64,000 bases of DNA from Paraburkholderia acidisoli (GCF_009789675.1 NZ_CP046916.1:434001-498000), one strand, 5' to 3'. Shown: positions 35,618-45,172, numbered from the stretch's first letter. The notes: generated by a model from the letters alone, not told the origin. Numbers and translations: made by a program.

Positions 35618-37081
35618 ATGAATCAAGCGGATTTCCCGGCCGGCACGGACCGGACCTTGAAGCGCGACCCCGCGGTTCGTGGCGAAGCGGATGCGCGCGC
35701 GCAGGCGGCACGAGGCGGCGTGGCGAGCGCGGTGGTGGTGGGCGCGGGCATCGCGGGGCTGACCACCGCTTATCGTCTCCACGAGGCCGGCCTGCGCGTG
35801 ACCGTGCTCGAGGCCGGCGAGGTAGTGGGCGGCCGCATGGGCGACCGCCGCGTGGGCGAGATCGCGTTCAATAGCGGCGCGCGTCTGGTCTACCCGTTCG
35901 GCAGCGCCTTCAACCGGCTCACCTCCCAACTGGCGATGACCGACCGGCTGGTGCCGCTGCGCCGCCTCACGGCCGATTGCATCGGCACGGGCGGCAGCCG
36001 TCACACGATCGAACTGATGCCTTCGGCACGGTCGCTCGCCACGCCCGGGCTGCCGCTGGGCGAGCGCGCCGCGATGGTGGGCCACGCGCTGCGCATGCGC
36101 CTGTCGCGCGAGCGCGTCGACCCCGACTGGGCGATGAGCGCACTCGCCGACGATCCCGCCGCCGATCAGCAGACGCTGGCCGACTACGTGCGCCGCGCGG
36201 TCGGCCCGCAGGCGCTCGCCAGCATGGTCGAACCGGTGTTCCGGTCCACGCGCAGCTTCAATCCGGAAACGCTCTCGGCGCTGTTTTACCGCACCACGGT
36301 GCCGCATCTGATCGGCGAGGACACGGTGTACACGCTCAAGGGCGGGATGGGCAGCGTGTGTCAGGCGCTCGCCGCGAGGCTCGAGGTGCGCACGGGCGCA
36401 CGCGTGGCGTCCATCGCGCGCGTGAACCGGGGTAGCGCCGCTGCGCTGCCGGACGCGGGCTTCGCGGTCGCGCTGGCCGGCGGCGAGACGCTGTTTGCCG
36501 ACCATGTGGTGTGCGCGACCGAAGGCTCGCTCGCGGCTGCGCTGGTCCAGGACCCGTTGCCCGACGAGCGCCAGATGCTCGCCGCCGTGCGCTACAACGC
36601 GCTGGGCGTCGTGCACTATGGTTTCGCGCAGCCCTTGCCAGCGCTCATGCACTTCGCCGCGCGCGGCTCGAACAGCCGCATCTCGACGTATCAGCAGTTG
36701 CCCGCCGCGCCCGCCAACGGCCGCCCCGTGACGCAGATCTACTGCCAGCTCACGCCCGAGGCGGCGGAGGAAGCGGAGCGCAACGGGCTGACCGAAGCGC
36801 TCGACGTACTGTTACGAGACGAACTGCGTGCGCGCATTCCGGATTTTGACCGTCATGTCACGGCCGTCGTCAATCAATGGATACCCCGCAAGTTGCCCGT
36901 GTTCGGCCTCGGCTACGGCGCGCGGCTGCAGTCCTTCTGGCGCTGGCAGGCCAGTCCCGACCGGCGCCGTGACCGTCCGGTGGTCTATTGCGGCGACTGG
37001 ACCGCCCAGGCGCTGTTGACGGGCGCCTGCGCGAGCGGCGAGCGCGCCGCGCAAATCGTGCTGTCGCGCGCGCAAAACTAG
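35618..37081 (+). CDS. FAD-dependent amine oxidase/protoporphyrinogen oxidase-like protein
   Basis: 487 residues. The FAD-binding fold VVVGAGIAGLTTAYRLHEAGLRV (residues about 38-60) is followed by VLEAGEVVGGRMGD, as in flavin amine oxidases and HemY-type oxidases. There is no signal peptide. The gene follows the ThDP enzyme by 128 bases in the same direction, and the ABC importer genes follow it by 109 bases. It may oxidise an amine or a C-C bond in the transported compound, but the substrate cannot be named. Confidence 0.75.
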   Translation: MNQADFPAGTDRTLKRDPAVRGEADARAQAARGGVASAVVVGAGIAGLTTAYRLHEAGLRVTVLEAGEVVGGRMGDRRVGEIAFNSGARLVYPFGSAFNRLTSQLAMTDRLVPLRRLTADCIGTGGSRHTIELMPSARSLATPGLPLGERAAMVGHALRMRLSRERVDPDWAMSALADDPAADQQTLADYVRRAVGPQALASMVEPVFRSTRSFNPETLSALFYRTTVPHLIGEDTVYTLKGGMGSVCQALAARLEVRTGARVASIARVNRGSAAALPDAGFAVALAGGETLFADHVVCATEGSLAAALVQDPLPDERQMLAAVRYNALGVVHYGFAQPLPALMHFAARGSNSRISTYQQLPAAPANGRPVTQIYCQLTPEAAEEAERNGLTEALDVLLRDELRARIPDFDRHVTAVVNQWIPRKLPVFGLGYGARLQSFWRWQASPDRRRDRPVVYCGDWTAQALLTGACASGERAAQIVLSRAQN

Positions 37082-37190
37082 GCAAAACGGACCAGTTTTT
37101 AGCGAAACGGCAAAAGCCGGGACGCGAATAAATTCGCCGGCAACTTCGATGCTACAAATTCGCTACCTATTACGCTACGGAAAAGCTGCC

Positions 37191-38264
37191 ATGAAGGGTT
37201 TCACCAGAAAAGTCCGCGAGTGCGCGGCCTCCCGCCCCAGCTTGCGCGGTCGCAGCCGCCGCCGCGCCGCCGTCGCGGCGCTTGCCCTGCTCGCGGGTGT
37301 GGCGAGCGTGCCGTTCCCGACGTTCGCGCAATCGAGCGCACAAGCGGCCGTCCCGGCGGGCGCGCCGCTGACCATCGGCATCGCCAATCTCGGCCCGCAT
37401 CCGTCGCTGGCCATGACCATCCAGGGCTTCAAGGACGAGATGGCGAAAGAGGGCTACGTCGACGGTAAAAACGTGACCTACGCCTACAGCGACGCGAACT
37501 TCACGCAGGCGCTGATGCCGCAGATGTTTTCGCAGATCATGGCGAAGCGTCCCGCGCTCGTGCTGACCGTGACGACCTCGGTTTCCCAGGTGGCGCGCTC
37601 CGCCGTGACCGACCCGCATGTGCCGCTCGTCTTCACCGAGGTGACGGACCCGGTGGCCGCGGGTCTCACGCCCGACTGGAAGCACGGCAGCGACCGCTTT
37701 ACCGGCTCGTCGGACCTGCAGGACTTCGACGCCGTGCTCGCGTTCGCCAAAAAGCTGCTGCCGGGCGTGAAATCGTTCGGCGCGCTCTACAACCCCGGCG
37801 AAGCCAACGACGTCGTGACCACGCATGCGCTCGAAGCCGCCGCGAAACGCGCGGGTCTGGTGTTCAAGCCAGTGAGCGTGGACAGCGTGAACGACATCAC
37901 GCAGCGCGCGCAAATGCTCGACGGCGTGGGCTTCGTCTACATCACCGGGTCGAATCTCGTGCAGTCCGCGATCCCGGCCGTGGCCGCGAGCATGCAACGC
38001 ATGAAGATTCCCGTGATTAGTTCGGAAACCGAAGCGATCAAGAAGGGCATGGCCACGGCTTCGTACGCGGTCTCGCTGCAGTCGGTGGGCGCAAACGCCG
38101 CGCGCCAGGCCGTGCGCGTGCTGAAGGGCGAGAAGACCACCGCGCTGCCGGTCCTCACGCCCGCGAAGTCCGACTATGTCACGCAGATCAGCCGCAGCCA
38201 GTTCGCCAAAATTGGCCTGAGCGTGCCGAAATCGTTCGAGGACTGCCAATGCTTCATCGACTGA
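37191..38264 (+). CDS. ABC transporter substrate-binding protein, TrpX-like
   Basis: 357 residues with a Sec signal peptide (MKGFTRK, hydrophobic core, TFAQ cleavage near 47). A PF04392-type periplasmic binding protein related to TrpX of streptococcal tryptophan importers. It is a paralogue of the protein at 30966-32012 and shares the C-terminal C-x-C-F motif. The ATG at 37191 is preceded by GGA about nine bases upstream. It overlaps the ATPase gene by 16 bases, so the three importer genes form one unit. Confidence 0.85.
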   Translation: MKGFTRKVRECAASRPSLRGRSRRRAAVAALALLAGVASVPFPTFAQSSAQAAVPAGAPLTIGIANLGPHPSLAMTIQGFKDEMAKEGYVDGKNVTYAYSDANFTQALMPQMFSQIMAKRPALVLTVTTSVSQVARSAVTDPHVPLVFTEVTDPVAAGLTPDWKHGSDRFTGSSDLQDFDAVLAFAKKLLPGVKSFGALYNPGEANDVVTTHALEAAAKRAGLVFKPVSVDSVNDITQRAQMLDGVGFVYITGSNLVQSAIPAVAASMQRMKIPVISSETEAIKKGMATASYAVSLQSVGANAARQAVRVLKGEKTTALPVLTPAKSDYVTQISRSQFAKIGLSVPKSFEDCQCFID

Positions 38265-39097
38265 AAGACACCCAGCCCGCCCGGATCGTGAACATGCGCG
38301 AAAAACATATTCCTATGCTGTCGGTGGAGCGGGTCGGCAAGACGTTCCATGCCGGCACGGTCGACGAACGCATCGCGTTGACGGACGTCTCGCTGAAGCT
38401 GCAAGCCGGCGACTTCGCCGTGGTGGTGGGCGGCAACGGCGCGGGTAAATCGACCTTCCTGAACATGCTGGCGGGCGAGGTGATGCCCGACTCGGGCGAG
38501 ATCCTCATCGACGGGCAGGAAGTCACGCGGCTACAGACGCACCAGCGCGCCAAATACATTTCGCGCGTGTTTCAGGACCCATCGGTGGGCACGGCGGCCG
38601 CGCTGAGTCTCGAAGAGAATCTCGCGGTCGCGAACCTGCGCGGGCTCAAACGCGGCTTCGGCCAGGGACTCACGCGCGCGGAGTCGGAGGCGTTCCGCGA
38701 ACGCATGGCGTCGTTCGATCTCGGCCTCGAAAAGCGCATGAAGGCGAAGGCGTCGCTGCTCTCCGGCGGCCAGCGTCAGGCGTTGTCCTTGTTGATGGCG
38801 GTGCTGCAACGTCCGCAATTGCTGCTGCTCGACGAGCACACGGCCGCGCTCGACCCGCGCACCGCGGCGATCGTGATGCGCGTGACCGAGCAGGTCGTGC
38901 GCGAAGCGGGCCTGACCACGCTGATGGTGACGCACAACATGCAGCACGCGCTCGATTACGGCAACCGCCTCGTCATGATGCGCGACGGCCAGATCGTCGG
39001 CGATCTGACCGGCGACGCGAAGCGCACGATGACGATGGAAAAGCTGATGGCGACTTTTAACGAGGAGCCGGCAACGGCGCGCACGGTGAACGCATGA
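38249..39097 (+). CDS. ABC transporter ATP-binding protein (TrpZ-like)
   Basis: 282 residues. Walker A GGNGAGKST (61-69), Q-loop FQDP (108-111), signature LSGGQRQ (171-177), Walker B LLLLDEH (191-197) and the switch His in VTHN define a complete ABC ATPase. It energises the importer with the binding protein and permease. The ATG at 38249 overlaps the previous gene; ATGs at 38294 and 38315 are possible alternative starts. Its stop overlaps the permease ATG (ATGA). Confidence 0.88.
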   Translation: MLHRLKDTQPARIVNMREKHIPMLSVERVGKTFHAGTVDERIALTDVSLKLQAGDFAVVVGGNGAGKSTFLNMLAGEVMPDSGEILIDGQEVTRLQTHQRAKYISRVFQDPSVGTAAALSLEENLAVANLRGLKRGFGQGLTRAESEAFRERMASFDLGLEKRMKAKASLLSGGQRQALSLLMAVLQRPQLLLLDEHTAALDPRTAAIVMRVTEQVVREAGLTTLMVTHNMQHALDYGNRLVMMRDGQIVGDLTGDAKRTMTMEKLMATFNEEPATARTVNA

Positions 39098-40011
39098 ATC
39101 TGATCACGGGTTTTATCGGTCTCGTACCGGTAGGGATGATGCAAGGTCTGACCTATGCGCTGATCGCCGTGGCGATCATGATCCCCTTTCGCATTCTGAA
39201 CTTCTCGGACATGACGGGCGAAGGCGCGTTTCCGTTCGGCGCGTGCGTCTGCGCGAAACTGCTCATGGTCGGCTTCAACCCCGTCATGGCGTTGCTCGGC
39301 GGCGCGCTCGCGGGCTTCGTCGCGGGCCTGTTGACCGGCTACATTCACGAGAAGGCGAAGATCAACACGCTGCTGTGCGGCATTCTCGTGCTGTCCATGC
39401 TGTACTCGGTCAACATTCGCGTGATGGGGCAGCCGAACTCCGCGCTGTTCGCCTATTCGAGCGTGTTCTCGTGGCTGCCCGACGCGGGTGGCGGCTACAC
39501 GCCGCGCATCCTGATGCTCGCGGTGATCGACCTCGTGATCGGCGCGGGGGTGCTCTGGTTCCTCGGCACGCAGCACGGCCTCGCCATGCGCGCGATCGGT
39601 TCGAGCCCGTCGATGGCGAAGGCGCAGGGCATCAACGTGAAGGTCTACACGCTGGTCGGGCTGGGTCTCGCGAATCTGTTCGCCGCGCTGGGCGGCGCGA
39701 TGCTCGCGCAGAACCAGGGTTTCGCCGACGTCAACATGGGCTTCGGCGTGCTGGTCAACGGTCTGGCCGCGCTGCTGCTGGGCGAGGCGGTGGTGGGCAA
39801 TCGCTCGATGCTGCGCCAGGTGGTGGCACCGATCATCGGTTCGATCATCTACTTCCAGCTCATCTCCATCGTGCTCGCGATCGGCTTCCAGCCTTCCGAC
39901 CTCAAGCTCGTCACCGCGCTGTTCGTGCTGGGCACCTTGCTCTCGATGGCGGCGCGCAAGCGCAGCGGCAAGGGACGCAAGGCGGCCATGGCGCCGGTGC
40001 GGGTGAACTGA
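39094..40011 (+). CDS. ABC transporter permease (TrpY-like, branched-chain permease family)
   Basis: 305 residues with eight or nine hydrophobic segments and the cytoplasmic loop GLAMRAIGSSPSMAKAQGI, the coupling helix of the LivH/RbsC-type permease family. It overlaps the ATPase gene by four bases and ends the TrpXYZ-like operon; a strong terminator follows at 40069. A homodimeric permease is expected because no second permease gene is present. Confidence 0.87.
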   Translation: MNLITGFIGLVPVGMMQGLTYALIAVAIMIPFRILNFSDMTGEGAFPFGACVCAKLLMVGFNPVMALLGGALAGFVAGLLTGYIHEKAKINTLLCGILVLSMLYSVNIRVMGQPNSALFAYSSVFSWLPDAGGGYTPRILMLAVIDLVIGAGVLWFLGTQHGLAMRAIGSSPSMAKAQGINVKVYTLVGLGLANLFAALGGAMLAQNQGFADVNMGFGVLVNGLAALLLGEAVVGNRSMLRQVVAPIIGSIIYFQLISIVLAIGFQPSDLKLVTALFVLGTLLSMAARKRSGKGRKAAMAPVRVN

Positions 40012-40068
40012 GCGGGCGGGCGCCGCGCTGCGGCGCTCCGCAAGTTCGCCGCGAGCCGTTCAATAAGA

Positions 40069-40099
40069 AAGGCCCGGAACATCATGTTCCGGGCCTTTT
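40069..40099. terminator. Bidirectional intrinsic terminator
   Basis: AAGGCCCGGAACA (40069-40081) pairs perfectly with TGTTCCGGGCCTT (40085-40097) around TCA, with A-rich and T-rich flanks. It sits between the importer operon (+) and the UbiX/UbiD pair (-), serving both. Confidence 0.85.
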
Positions 40100-40142
40100 G
40101 TCATGGTCGCGCCGTGTTGGCCGCGTGCTCGTTGCGCCGTCT

Positions 40143-40748
40143 TTATTGCCGTGCGAGACCCTGCCAGCGCGCGTAGGTTTGCGGCGGTTCGATACCCAGT
40201 TGATCCAGCACGCGCATGACGGTGTAGTCGATCATCGCTTCGATGCTGTCGGGTTTGGCGTACAGCGCGGGCAAGGGCGGCATGACGACGGCGCCCATCT
40301 CGGTCGCGAGCGTCATGTTGCGCAGATGCGCGAGCGTCAAGGGCGTTTCGCGCGCGAGCAGCACGAGCTTGCGCCGCTCCTTGAGCGCCACGCTCGCGGC
40401 GCGCGCGATCAGGTTGTCGTCGAAACCATGGGCGACGGCGGCGAGCGTTTTCATCGAACACGGCGCGACCACCATGCCGTCGTGCTGAAACGATCCGCTC
40501 GCGATGCTCGCGCCCACTTCGTTCTGGTCGTGATAGATGTCCGCCGCTTCGCGCAACGCGTGCCGGTCCAGGCCCGTTTCGTCGAGGAGCGTCATCCAGC
40601 CGGCGCGCGACACGACGAGATGGGTCACGACGCCGCTCGCGCGCAGCATGGCGAGCAGCCGCACGCCGTACGCGGCGCCGGTCGCGCCGGTGATGGCGAC
40701 CACGACGCGCTTGCCGCGCGCCGCGCCTTCGTGGCTCGCGCGACTCAT
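40143..40748 (-). CDS. ubiX: UbiX-type flavin prenyltransferase
   Basis: 201 residues. VVVAITGATGAAYGVRLL near the N-terminus and APCSMKTLAAVAHG (about 95-108) are UbiX hallmarks. The enzyme prenylates FMN to make the cofactor used by UbiD decarboxylases. Its ATG overlaps the stop of the ubiD-like gene by four bases, so it is translated with its client enzyme. The upstream in-frame extension lies within the ubiD gene and is not coding. Confidence 0.9.
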   Translation of the reverse strand: MSRASHEGAARGKRVVVAITGATGAAYGVRLLAMLRASGVVTHLVVSRAGWMTLLDETGLDRHALREAADIYHDQNEVGASIASGSFQHDGMVVAPCSMKTLAAVAHGFDDNLIARAASVALKERRKLVLLARETPLTLAHLRNMTLATEMGAVVMPPLPALYAKPDSIEAMIDYTVMRVLDQLGIEPPQTYARWQGLARQ

Positions 40749-42085
40749 GATTCCTGGCCCGAAAAGCGCGGCAGGTAGTCGGCTAGCACGACCTCGTTCA
40801 CGCCGGGGATCGACTTGCGCGCGAACTCCGCTTCGCGGCCCCACGGCTTGGTGGCGTCGAGCGCCAGACGTCCCCAGTGATCCTTGTGCGGATCGCGGTA
40901 GAAGCCGGGCACGTCGTGGATCACCATCGTTCGCGTGTCGGCGCGGCCGCGCGTGAGGAACGCCCACATCACCTCGTCCATGTTGTAGATGTCGACGTCC
41001 TTGTCGACGACGATCACGAGCTTGTTGTAGTCCAGGTGCGAGCCGAGCGCGGCCAGCAACGCGTGCTGGGCGTGGCCTTCGTATTGCTTGTCGAGCTTGA
41101 TGATGGTGTTCATCACGGTCGGGCGGCAACTCACGTCGAGTACGCCGCGCACCTGGCTGGAGATGGCCTTGTAGATGCGTGCGGCCGTGGCGGCCTCGAG
41201 CGGGCGCAGGTCTTCGTCCGATCCGCAGATCAGCCCCTGAAACACGGCGCCTTCGCGCCAGCCCACATGCGTGACTTCGAACACGTGGTTGTCGCCGACT
41301 TCCACGTAATAGCCCATGAACTCGCCGAACGGTCCTTCGGGCCGCTTGACGTTCGGCAGGATGCGGCCTTCGATGACGATCTCGGCGGAGACCGGCACGT
41401 CCAGATCGACCGTGAACGCGCGGCGCATGGGAATGGGGCCGCCGCGCATGGTGGAGGCGAGCGCCATCTCGTCGCCGTCGGGCGGCAGCGAGACGCAGGC
41501 GCTCATGAAGATTTCCGGGTCGGCGCCGAGCAGGATCGCGGCTTCCAGCGCTTCGCCGCGCGCCTGGGCACGCAACTGGAATTGCGCGAGGTCGTGGCTG
41601 CTGCCGAGGCGAATGCGCAACTCGTCGTCGGACACCACCATCGAGCGATGAAACGACAGGTTGTTGCGGCCCGTGTCGGGGTCTTTCGCGAGGAACACGC
41701 CCGCGGTGATATAGGGCGCGCCGTCGCGTTCGTGATACGTGAGTATGGGAAGGTCGGAGAGCTTGCCGGTGATCCAGTCGCGCGGCGGCGCGACGTGCTC
41801 GAGCGGCGCTTCGTTGGTCGCGGCGAGCGAGATTTCGCGGTCGAGGCGCGCGCAGAAGGTTTCGTCGGCCTCGCAGCGAATGATCTCGCGCAGCCGCTCG
41901 TGATCGGTATAGAGATTCAGCAAAACCGGCAGCTTGCTGCCGCGTATGTTCTCGAAAAGGACCGGCCGGGTCGTCTCCTGCTGCAGACGACGCGCGACCG
42001 CGGCAACCTCGTAGCGCGGATCGACTTCGCGCGTCACGGTCAGCAGTTCGCCGCGCGCTCGCAGCCTGGAAAGGTAATGTCTCAT
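40745..42085 (-). CDS. UbiD family (de)carboxylase
   Basis: 446 residues from MRHYLSR. The conserved stretches include YHERDGAPYITAG and RPEGPFGEFMGYYVE, which carry the glutamates and arginine of the prenyl-FMN site, and the C-terminal domain with VVDKDVDIYNMDEVMW. It is predicted to decarboxylate an aromatic or unsaturated acid with prenyl-FMN from UbiX. A leftward two-gene operon with ubiX. It is not in a ubiquinone gene cluster, so a catabolic role is likelier. The TTG at 42109 is a weak alternative start. Confidence 0.87.
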   Translation of the reverse strand: MRHYLSRLRARGELLTVTREVDPRYEVAAVARRLQQETTRPVLFENIRGSKLPVLLNLYTDHERLREIIRCEADETFCARLDREISLAATNEAPLEHVAPPRDWITGKLSDLPILTYHERDGAPYITAGVFLAKDPDTGRNNLSFHRSMVVSDDELRIRLGSSHDLAQFQLRAQARGEALEAAILLGADPEIFMSACVSLPPDGDEMALASTMRGGPIPMRRAFTVDLDVPVSAEIVIEGRILPNVKRPEGPFGEFMGYYVEVGDNHVFEVTHVGWREGAVFQGLICGSDEDLRPLEAATAARIYKAISSQVRGVLDVSCRPTVMNTIIKLDKQYEGHAQHALLAALGSHLDYNKLVIVVDKDVDIYNMDEVMWAFLTRGRADTRTMVIHDVPGFYRDPHKDHWGRLALDATKPWGREAEFARKSIPGVNEVVLADYLPRFSGQES

Positions 42086-42338
42086 CGTAGCGGGTTCTCG
42101 TCGATTCAAAGAGGAAATGGCGTGCGGTAAGCGCCGCGCGTGCGCTACTTATACCCGCGTCAATTTCGGCCGATATGGGCGATCGGGACGTCGATCTAGG
42201 CAAAGCGGTTTTTATCTTCCCGTGCCGATCCGTATCAAGCGAAAGGCAGGGAACGCCCCAAGTCCCAGGATTATTTTGGCCGCCCGATAATGATGCGCAT
42301 CGCGTTACCGCCGCCCCCCTTTTTGCTCTGGAGCCGTT

Positions 42339-43502
42339 ATGTCAACGCCATTGGGTCTTTTTCGCACGTCGCTGGCCGGTCCGCAGTCGCGCCTGACCGA
42401 AGCGTTCGATCAGCTACGCACCCGGCCCGATTGCATCAGCGTGCCGGAATTCGGGCTGTTCGGCTGCGTCGTGCCGGTGCCGGGCGACGCGGAGGAAGGC
42501 ACGTGGCGCATGGCGAGCATTCGCGACGAGATCTTTATCGTGGTGTCCGACTGCAATTACGCGCATAGCCGCTCCGAAAGCGTGCTGCCCGAGTCGTTCG
42601 TGGAGTTTCACTTCTCGCTCTCGGGGCCCGCGAGCGTGGACTTCTCCGACACCGGCAATCTTCAGGTCAACGCGCCGAATCTGCTCGTGTGCCGGCAGGG
42701 CGCCGACGTGCGCTATCAGGTCACGTGCGGCCCGGGACCGTGGCAGTCGGTGGGGCTCTACGTGACGCAGCGCTACTTCGACCGCCTGTTGCGCGCGCTG
42801 GGCGGCGAGGCCGACCGCATTCGCGCGGAACTGGCCGCCATCGGCAACGACCAGATCTATAACCGCCAGATTCCGTTCAGCGTCGAGGCCCTGCATATCG
42901 CCGAGCAGTTGCTGGCTTCGCCGTATCGCGGCGCGCGGCAAATGCTGTATCTCGAAGGCAAGAGCACGGAGATCCTGTGCGCGTGCATCGAAATGTGGCT
43001 GGCGCATTTGAGCGACGACAAGCCCGGCGAAACGTTGTCGGCGCGCGACCTGCGGCTGATCGAGAAGGCTCGCGAAACGATCCTCGCGGACCTGCGTCTC
43101 GCGCCGACCATTCCCGAACTCGCGCGCGCGGTGGGCACCAACGCGTCCAAGCTCAAGCGCGGTTTCAAGTTTCTCTACGGCATGACGATCTTCGAGTACG
43201 GGTTGCGCTGCCGCATGAATCACGCATTGCATCTGCTCGTGGAAGGCCGCCACCCGGTGGGGCAGGTTGCGCTCGCGGTGGGCTATCAGCATCAAACGAG
43301 TTTCACCGCGGCGTTTCGCGACTACTTCGGTTTCGCGCCGAAAGACGCGCGCCGTCTCGCGAGCCCGGTTTCACTGGGGAAAACGGATACGCTCGCGCTA
43401 GCGGGCGCCGGGAAGGACAAGGCGCTCTCCGCGGAAGCGCCGCGGCCCACTGAAAACGAAACGCGCGAAGCGTCGTTGAGCACGCCGCCGCGCGCGAAGT
43501 AA
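42339..43502 (+). CDS. AraC family transcriptional regulator, PchR-like HTH (copy 2)
   Basis: 387 residues. A paralogue of the regulator at 24382-25533 with the same architecture: N-terminal sensor (SIRDEIFIVVSDCNYAHSRSE) and C-terminal HTH (GTNASKLKRGFKFLYG, VGYQHQTSFTAAFRDYFGFAPKDARR). GGAG five bases before the ATG gives a clear start. It is divergent from the UbiD/UbiX pair and followed by the aldehyde dehydrogenase gene, so it may control either. The two copies may sense related compounds. Confidence 0.85.
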   Translation: MSTPLGLFRTSLAGPQSRLTEAFDQLRTRPDCISVPEFGLFGCVVPVPGDAEEGTWRMASIRDEIFIVVSDCNYAHSRSESVLPESFVEFHFSLSGPASVDFSDTGNLQVNAPNLLVCRQGADVRYQVTCGPGPWQSVGLYVTQRYFDRLLRALGGEADRIRAELAAIGNDQIYNRQIPFSVEALHIAEQLLASPYRGARQMLYLEGKSTEILCACIEMWLAHLSDDKPGETLSARDLRLIEKARETILADLRLAPTIPELARAVGTNASKLKRGFKFLYGMTIFEYGLRCRMNHALHLLVEGRHPVGQVALAVGYQHQTSFTAAFRDYFGFAPKDARRLASPVSLGKTDTLALAGAGKDKALSAEAPRPTENETREASLSTPPRAK

Positions 43503-43709
43503 CGCGGGTTCGCTCGCGGAACGGGCGCAATGCGTATGCGTCACGCTCTTTGATATAGGAAATCGGCAGGATCGCCTCGCGCCCCGTGTCTTCCGGGTTT
43601 TTACGTTGCTAGCATCGACCATCGTCGCGTGAGCCGTGTTGTCACGACTCGCGCTGCATGAAACGATCCGTCCCGTGTGGACGGCACCACGCAACGAAAA
43701 GGAAACACG

Positions 43710-45140
43710 ATGACGTCTATCGCAGTTCGCAATCCTCGCACCGGCGAGTTCGACTACGAAATCGAGAATATGGACGCGGGCCAAACGGGCGCCGCGATCT
43801 CCGCGGCTCGCGCGGCCCAGCATGCGTGGGCGCAAGGCGGCCTGCCGCATCGTACGGCGGCGCTGCTGGCCTGGGCCGACGAGCTGGAGAAGAACGGCGC
43901 CGCGATTGTCGAGGCGCTTTCCGTCGACACCGCGCGGCACCGCATCTCGCACGAAGAACTCGGCGCGGTGATCCATTTCATTCATGGCTTCTGCCAGCAC
44001 GCGCCCGATGTGCTCGCCACGCCGTTCCGCAAGCTCGACGCGCACCCCGACGTCGTGTTCAAGATCACCTACGCGGCCTACCCCGTGGTGGGCGTGATCA
44101 GCCCGTGGAATTTCCCGCTCGTGCTGTCGTTCATCGACGCGATTCCCGCGCTCGTGGCGGGCGCGGCCGTGGTCATCAAGCCGAGCGAAGTCACGCCGCG
44201 TTTCATCGAGCCGCTGCGCCGCAGTATCGCCGCGATTCCGGCTCTCGCCAACATCATCACGCTCGTGACCGGCGGCGCCGAAACCGGTGCGGCGATCGTC
44301 GCGCAAGCCGATGCCGTGGTGTTCACGGGCAGCGTGCCCACGGGGCAGAAGATCGCGACGGCGGCCGCGCAGGCCTTCATTCCCGCGTTCCTCGAACTCG
44401 GCGGCAAGGACGCGGCGGTCGTGCTCGCGGGCTCGGACGTCAAGCGCGCGGCCACCAGCATTCTGCGCAGCGCGCTCTATAACTCGGGGCAGGTGTGTTA
44501 CGCGATCGAGCGTGTCTATGCGCACGATTCGCTGTATGACGCGCTCGTGGAGGAACTGCGCACGCAGGCGGGCGCGATGCGCCGCAGTCTGGCCGCGGGC
44601 GACGGCGGCCACTATGGACCGATGATCTTCGAACGCCAGGCACAGATCATCGACGCGCAACTGCAGGATGCGCTCGACAAAGGCGCGTCGATCGTGCTGG
44701 GCGGCAAGAGCGACGCGGTGGACGGCGCCGTGTGGATCGACCCGACAATCGTCACGAACGTCGATCACACGATGACGATCATGACCGAAGAGACCTTCGG
44801 CCCGATCGTGCCGGTCATGCGTTTCACCGACGACCTCGAAGCGGAGCGCCTGATGAACGACTCGAATTTCGGCCTGAGCGGCGCCGTGTTCGGTCCCGAC
44901 ACGCACACGGCCGGCGACTTCGCCACGAAGATGGAAGCGGGCGGCGTGAGTATCAACGACACGGAACTGCCGCGCGTCATGATGTTCGACGGCGAGAAGA
45001 CCGCGTTCAAGAAGTCGGGCATGGGCGGTTCGCGCTACGGCGCGACGAGCATCATGCGCTACGTTCGCAAGCGCGCGCTGCTGGCCAACGAGGGCGAAGT
45101 GGCTTCGCTGGATAAACTCGCGGAAACCACGGGCGCGTAA
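43710..45140 (+). CDS. NAD(P)-dependent aldehyde dehydrogenase
   Basis: 476 residues. Catalytic features are N134 (SPWNFPL), E229 (LELGGKDA) and C263 (SGQVCYAIERVY). ATG 43710 has AAAAGGAAA upstream. It oxidises an aldehyde to an acid. The preceding AraC gene ends 207 bases earlier. With a ThDP decarboxylase-like gene at 33733 it could complete a 2-oxo acid to aldehyde to acid route, but no substrate can be assigned from sequence. Confidence 0.88.
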   Translation: MTSIAVRNPRTGEFDYEIENMDAGQTGAAISAARAAQHAWAQGGLPHRTAALLAWADELEKNGAAIVEALSVDTARHRISHEELGAVIHFIHGFCQHAPDVLATPFRKLDAHPDVVFKITYAAYPVVGVISPWNFPLVLSFIDAIPALVAGAAVVIKPSEVTPRFIEPLRRSIAAIPALANIITLVTGGAETGAAIVAQADAVVFTGSVPTGQKIATAAAQAFIPAFLELGGKDAAVVLAGSDVKRAATSILRSALYNSGQVCYAIERVYAHDSLYDALVEELRTQAGAMRRSLAAGDGGHYGPMIFERQAQIIDAQLQDALDKGASIVLGGKSDAVDGAVWIDPTIVTNVDHTMTIMTEETFGPIVPVMRFTDDLEAERLMNDSNFGLSGAVFGPDTHTAGDFATKMEAGGVSINDTELPRVMMFDGEKTAFKKSGMGGSRYGATSIMRYVRKRALLANEGEVASLDKLAETTGA

Positions 45141-45172
45141 GACGACGTTCGAGCCCACGCAGCAAACTTCGG

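Noticed and set aside
40749..42203. A single 686-residue fused UbiD-UbiX protein
   Set aside because: The UbiX frame only stays open by chance through the ubiD gene; the two genes have separate starts and overlap as ATGA.
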